Of a DNA stretch of 8,884 nt, positions 5,500 to 8,884 are shown in pieces (position 1 is the first letter of the stretch; each line of letters begins with the position of its first letter). The position numbers were made by a program, and so were the translations under genes. The notes below the pieces were generated by a model that saw only the letters and a list, made by a program, of their open reading frames with translations, ran no database searches and was not told where the DNA came from. This stretch comes from an uncultured Marmoricola sp. (lineage in GTDB: Bacteria; Actinomycetota; Actinomycetes; Propionibacteriales; Nocardioidaceae), in contig NZ_CALTZE010000141.1 of the NCBI RefSeq assembly GCF_943913695.1, positions 1-8,884 on the forward strand, given 5' to 3'.

Positions 5500-8400
5500 T
5501 GCTGCACCACCGCTCCCGCACTGCGCGCCGGGCAGACCGCCGCGAAGCTGCAGTCGCGGCAGTGGTCGCCCGCCGTCGCCGGGAACACCTCGTGGCGCAG
5601 GTGTCGCGCCGCGAGCGCGAGCTCCTGGCGTACGACGACCCGCTGCGGCGAGTCGTCGTCGTGCGCCGGCTGCGGCTGCACCAGGGCGTCGCGGGACTCG
5701 TCGAGACGTCCGAGCTGCACGAGCTCGGCGCCACCCGTGCGACCGGGAGCGCCCTCGAGCAGGGCGTCGGCGCCGCCGCGGTCGACGGCGAGCTGGTAGA
5801 CGGCGAGCTGGCGGTGGCGCTCGACCGACTTGGTGCTGGGAGGGTTGCGTGCCGACTTCAGGTCGACCACGACGACCCGGCCGTCGGCGTCGATCTCGAC
5901 GCGGTCGGCGTAGCCGGCGATGCGCACCACGCTGCCGTCGTCGAGCTCGACCTCGGCGCCCAGCGACGCCTCGGTCGCGACCAGGCGGCGGGGGTTGGCG
6001 TGGTGCCAGCGCAGGAAGCGGGCGAGCGCCGAGCGCACCCGCTCGTGCTCGCGCTTGGAGGACCACGGGGTGCGGAACTCCAGGCGCCCCCACACGGCGT
6101 CGACGTGGGTCATCAGCACGTCAAGGGCGGCCTCGGGGTCGTCGGGGTCGACCACGACCTCCCCCGTCGCCACCCGCTCGGCCAGCGCGTGCACGAGCTG
6201 GCCCAGGTTGGCCGACTGGTGCACCCGGTCGACGCCGCCGGCCTCCCGCTCCCAGAACCAGCGCAGCGGGCAGGTGGCCATGGCGTCGAGCACGGTGGCC
6301 GACACCGGCACCGGTCGGTCGGGGTCGCGCACCGGGCGCTCGGAGACGCTCAGCGCCCGCGTGCCCCACCACGAGGCCGGGTCGGCCTGCGGCACCAGCG
6401 GACGACCGCCGACCTGCTCCCGCGCGAGCCGCGCCAGTCGCACCGCGGCCGCCTGTCGCAGCACCGGGTCGGTGTCGGGGTCGGCGACCGTGCGTCGGAG
6501 CTCGGCGACGAGGCCGGGCAAGGACAGGGGACGACGCGGACGCCCGACGACGGGACGCGGGTCGAGCCCGAGCTCGGAGAGGAAGCGGCTGGGCTGCTCG
6601 CCGTCGTCGTCGGGGGACCGCACGGCCGTGACGAGCAGGCGCTGCCGCGCCCGGGTGCAGGCGACGTAGAACAGCCGTCGCTCCTCGACGAGCAGCTCGC
6701 GCGAGGTGGGGGGAGGCAGCAGCTCGCCGCGCCCGATCCGGTCGGGCTGGAGCAGTGAGGCGCGGCGGCGGGTGTCGGGCCAGGACTCGGCCTGCACGTG
6801 CGCGACGACCACCACGCGCCACTCCAGGCCCTTGCTGCGGTGCGCCGTGAGCAGGCGTACGGCGGGTCCTCGCACGCCCTGCTCGGCCAGGGTGTCGGCG
6901 GGCAGCTCCTGGGCCGCGAGCGAGGCCAGGAACGCGGCGACGCCGTGGTGGTCTCGCTGGTCCTCGGCGCGGGCGGCCGCGGCGAAGAGCGCGACGACCG
7001 AGTCGAGGTCGCGGTGGGCACGACGGCCGGCGCCGCCGCCGGAGTCGACGGCGCGCCGCAGCCGGGCCGGCCAGGAGGTGCCGGCCCACAGCTCCCAGAG
7101 CACCTCCTCGGCGCTCGCCCGCTCCTCGACCCGTGCCCGGGCCCGGGCGAGCAGGTCGTGCAGCGCCCGCAGCCGGCCGACCTCGGGACCCGCGAGCCCG
7201 TCGAGGAAGCCGGGACGCAGCAGCGCCAGGCGCACCAGCTCGCGCGAGTGGCGCGGCGGGTGCAGCGGCTCCTCGCCGGTGTCGAGTGCCTGCTTCTCGC
7301 GCTCGCGCAGCCGCCGGGCCAGGGTGCGCAGCTCCCCGGCGTCGAGCCCGCCGAGGGGGCCGGTGAGCAGCGACTCGACGCGGCCGTGATCGAGGAAGCC
7401 GATGTCGTCGGGGTCGTCGTTGTCGAGGTTGAGCACCGCACGCAGCGCGTCGACCAACGGCGCGACCGACGGGTCGCGCACCAGCGGGATGTCGTCTCCC
7501 GCGACCTCGACCGGCACCCCGGCTGCCGTCAGCGAGCGGCGCAGCGCGGGGATCGAGCCGCGCCCGGAGCGCACCAGCACCGCCATCTGCGACCACGGCA
7601 CGTCGTCCTCGAGGTGGGCACGACGCAGCACGTCGGCGACGTGCTCGGCCTCGGCGCGGTCGGTGTCGAAGAGCAGCACCTCAGCGCGCCCGGGACCGAG
7701 GTCGCCCGGCTCGGTGCGCGGAGCGGTGAAGGCCTCGCGCGCCGCCTCCGGCAGCGCACCGGGGAGCGGCAGCCGCGCGGCCACCCGCTGCGCCGGGGCC
7801 AGCAGCCGGGGGCCGAAGCGGCGGGTGGTGCCCAGGGCCAGCACCGGCGCCGGGGCACCCGAGGAGCCCGGGAACTCCCGTGGGAAGTCGAGGATGCCGC
7901 GCACGTCGGCGCCCCGGAAGCCGTAGATCGACTGGTGCGGGTCGCCGACGACGACCAGGTCGCGCCCGTCGCCGGCCAGCGCTCGCAGCAGTGCGACCTG
8001 GCCGGGGTCGGTGTCTTGGTACTCGTCGACGAAGACGCACGAGATCTCGGCCCGGAGCTCGGCGCGGTGGGCCTCGGCCTCGAGCGTCGCGCGGCGGATC
8101 AGGTCGGCGTAGTCGAGAGCGCCGAGGTCGTCGAGGATGGTGAGGTAGTGCTCGAGGAACTGCCCCGCCGTGGCGAGATCGTCGGCACCGTGGCGCAGGC
8201 CGAGCTCGACGAGCTCGTCGCCGTCGAGGCCCTTCTCACGGGCGCGGCTGAGCACGGCCCCGACCTCGTGGGCGAAGCCACGGGTCTGGCTGGCCCGCCG
8301 CAGCGCTTCCGGCCAGCGCACCGACTCGGGGCTCTCGACGAGCAGCTCGCGCAGCACGACGTCCTGCTCCGGGGCGCTGAGCAGGCGCAGCGGCGCGGAG

Positions 8401-8768
8401 TAGAGCTCCGGCGGCGCGAAGCGACGGATCAGGCCGTAGGCGAAGGAGTGGAAGGTGGCGCAGGTCGTGGTGGCGGTGGTGCGGCCGAGGCGCGCCGCCA
8501 CCCGGTCGCGGAGCTGCTCGGCCGCCTTGCGACTGAAGGTGAGTGCCAGCACCGACGAGGGGTCGGCGCCGCGGCGCTCGATGCGGTCGACGATCGCCTC
8601 GACCAGCGTCGTGGTCTTGCCTGTGCCGGGGCCGGCGAGCACGAGCAGCGGCCCTCCGGGATGGTCGACCACCGCCTGCTGCGACGCGTCGAGCTGCGGC
8701 GCCGCGACGGCGCCGCGCCCGCCGCCGACGAGGCGATAGCGCGTCGCCGACGAGTCCCCCGTGCTCAT
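5496..8768 (-). CDS. adnA: AdnA: helicase-nuclease subunit of the AdnAB double-strand-break resection complex
   Basis: This 1090-residue protein has an N-terminal UvrD-like motor fused to a C-terminal RecB/PD-(D/E)XK nuclease. The motor has Gln31, Walker A GPGTGKTT (46-53), motif Ia TFSRKAAEQL (77-86), Walker B DEYQDT (248-253), motif III GDPHQSIYGFRGAD (275-288), motif V HRSKGLEW (643-650) and motif VI with Thr705-Arg706. The nuclease has His860, Asp955 (GYADRV), DLK at 969-971 and Gln987/Tyr991. Cys833 before the nuclease and Cys1070, Cys1073, Cys1079 near the C-terminus form the C...CxxCx5C pattern that holds a 4Fe-4S cluster in AddB- and Cas4-type nucleases. It is the first gene of an adnA-adnB pair, and AdnA plus AdnB form the heterodimer that processes DNA double-strand breaks. 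The ATG at 8768 starts a family-like N-terminus. The frame stays open to a TTG at 8882, but that stretch crosses a palindromic repeat and is rejected as coding. Confidence 0.94.
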   Translation of the reverse strand: MSTGDSSATRYRLVGGGRGAVAAPQLDASQQAVVDHPGGPLLVLAGPGTGKTTTLVEAIVDRIERRGADPSSVLALTFSRKAAEQLRDRVAARLGRTTATTTCATFHSFAYGLIRRFAPPELYSAPLRLLSAPEQDVVLRELLVESPESVRWPEALRRASQTRGFAHEVGAVLSRAREKGLDGDELVELGLRHGADDLATAGQFLEHYLTILDDLGALDYADLIRRATLEAEAHRAELRAEISCVFVDEYQDTDPGQVALLRALAGDGRDLVVVGDPHQSIYGFRGADVRGILDFPREFPGSSGAPAPVLALGTTRRFGPRLLAPAQRVAARLPLPGALPEAAREAFTAPRTEPGDLGPGRAEVLLFDTDRAEAEHVADVLRRAHLEDDVPWSQMAVLVRSGRGSIPALRRSLTAAGVPVEVAGDDIPLVRDPSVAPLVDALRAVLNLDNDDPDDIGFLDHGRVESLLTGPLGGLDAGELRTLARRLREREKQALDTGEEPLHPPRHSRELVRLALLRPGFLDGLAGPEVGRLRALHDLLARARARVEERASAEEVLWELWAGTSWPARLRRAVDSGGGAGRRAHRDLDSVVALFAAAARAEDQRDHHGVAAFLASLAAQELPADTLAEQGVRGPAVRLLTAHRSKGLEWRVVVVAHVQAESWPDTRRRASLLQPDRIGRGELLPPPTSRELLVEERRLFYVACTRARQRLLVTAVRSPDDDGEQPSRFLSELGLDPRPVVGRPRRPLSLPGLVAELRRTVADPDTDPVLRQAAAVRLARLAREQVGGRPLVPQADPASWWGTRALSVSERPVRDPDRPVPVSATVLDAMATCPLRWFWEREAGGVDRVHQSANLGQLVHALAERVATGEVVVDPDDPEAALDVLMTHVDAVWGRLEFRTPWSSKREHERVRSALARFLRWHHANPRRLVATEASLGAEVELDDGSVVRIAGYADRVEIDADGRVVVVDLKSARNPPSTKSVERHRQLAVYQLAVDRGGADALLEGAPGRTGGAELVQLGRLDESRDALVQPQPAHDDDSPQRVVVRQELALAARHLRHEVFPATAGDHCRDCSFAAVCPARSAGAVVQQ

Positions 8769-8774
8769 GGCGCC

Positions 8775-8797
8775 ACCCTGGCACGACCCACCGACAC
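8775..8797 (-). promoter_or_regulatory. Candidate damage-inducible (RecA-NDp / PafBC-type) promoter of adnA
   Basis: On the minus strand the sequence is GTGTCGGTG, eight bases, then CAGGGT. Against TTGTCRGTG-N8-TANNNT the 9-mer matches 8 of 9, the spacing is exact and the hexamer has one mismatch (C for the first T). Counting the last hexamer base (8775) as -7 places the start of transcription at 8768, the A of the adnA ATG, so the mRNA would be leaderless. Alternatively AGGG (8779-8776), 7 nt before the ATG, is a Shine-Dalgarno and the promoter lies further upstream. Confidence 0.5.
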
Positions 8798-8830
8798 TTC
8801 GACCCTGCCGGTCGTGGGTCGGCGTGCGAG

Positions 8831-8870
8831 GGTCTCGAGACGGTTGCTGCGCAACCTCCTCGACCAACGA
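8831..8870. repeat. REP-like imperfect palindrome upstream of adnA
   Basis: The core is a perfect 6-bp stem, GGTTGC (8842-8847) and GCAACC (8851-8856), around a TGC loop. It is flanked by GGTCTCGAGAC on the left and TCCTCGACC on the right, which pair imperfectly with bulges. From memory, this layout (a GGTCGAGGA arm, a variable GC-rich stem, and a CGTCTCGAGACC arm) recurs between genes in Nocardioides and relatives. Only one copy lies in this window, so repetition is not shown here. The remaining bases 8871-8884 show no gene. Confidence 0.45.
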
Positions 8871-8884
8871 CAGGAGGGGCAACC

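Noticed and set aside
2293..8768. The two adjacent helicase-nuclease genes as a new antiphage defence system.
   Set aside because: Domain order, subunit pair, Fe-S cysteines in one subunit only and synteny with uvrD2, mrx1 and nudC identify them as chromosomal AdnAB. There are no mobile-element signs around them.
8769..8882. N-terminal extension of adnA from a TTG at 8882.
   Set aside because: It runs through the REP-like hairpin and the candidate promoter, and the ATG at 8768 already gives a normal N-terminus before the Q-motif.

Overview
The window is very GC-rich, and almost all of it is coding. Gene content and order point to a high-GC actinobacterium. The set uvrD2, mycoredoxin, nudC, adnB, adnA is the arrangement known from mycobacteria (the Rv3198c to Rv3202c neighbourhood). 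An E. coli-type purine nucleoside phosphorylase sits where I recall mycobacteria having an ion-channel gene. The style of the upstream palindromic repeat and the apparent leaderless genes make me lean towards Nocardioides or a relative in Propionibacteriales. That placement is inference.

Layout, left to right. Positions 1-269 (minus) hold the first 89 codons of the DNA helicase UvrD2, cut by the window edge. Positions 270-362 are a divergent intergenic region. Positions 363-605 (plus) encode a small mycoredoxin. Positions 627-1568 (minus) encode the zinc-containing Nudix enzyme NudC (NAD pyrophosphatase / NAD-cap hydrolase). Positions 1569-1592 are a 24-bp divergent gap holding back-to-back -10 elements. 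Positions 1593-2303 (plus) encode the phosphorylase DeoD. Positions 2293-5499 (minus) encode AdnB and 5496-8768 (minus) encode AdnA, which are the two helicase-nuclease subunits of the actinobacterial double-strand-break resection machine. They overlap by 4 bp as a co-translated pair. Positions 8769-8884 are a non-coding region with a candidate adnA promoter and a REP-like hairpin.

Functionally, the outer genes are DNA repair (UvrD2, AdnAB). The inner ones are redox and nucleotide metabolism: mycothiol-dependent disulfide reduction, NAD(H) hydrolysis and purine nucleoside phosphorolysis. Upstream of both uvrD2 and adnA I see matches to the DNA-damage promoter pattern TTGTCRGTG-N8-TANNNT, the RecA-independent type driven by PafBC in mycobacteria. 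This suggests the repair genes on either side respond together to damage, while nudC and deoD share a compact bidirectional promoter of a different type.

I do not see a wholly new system here. The most interesting points are regulatory: the symmetric leaderless promoter, the two damage-type promoters, and the pairing of NudC with a hexameric-type phosphorylase.
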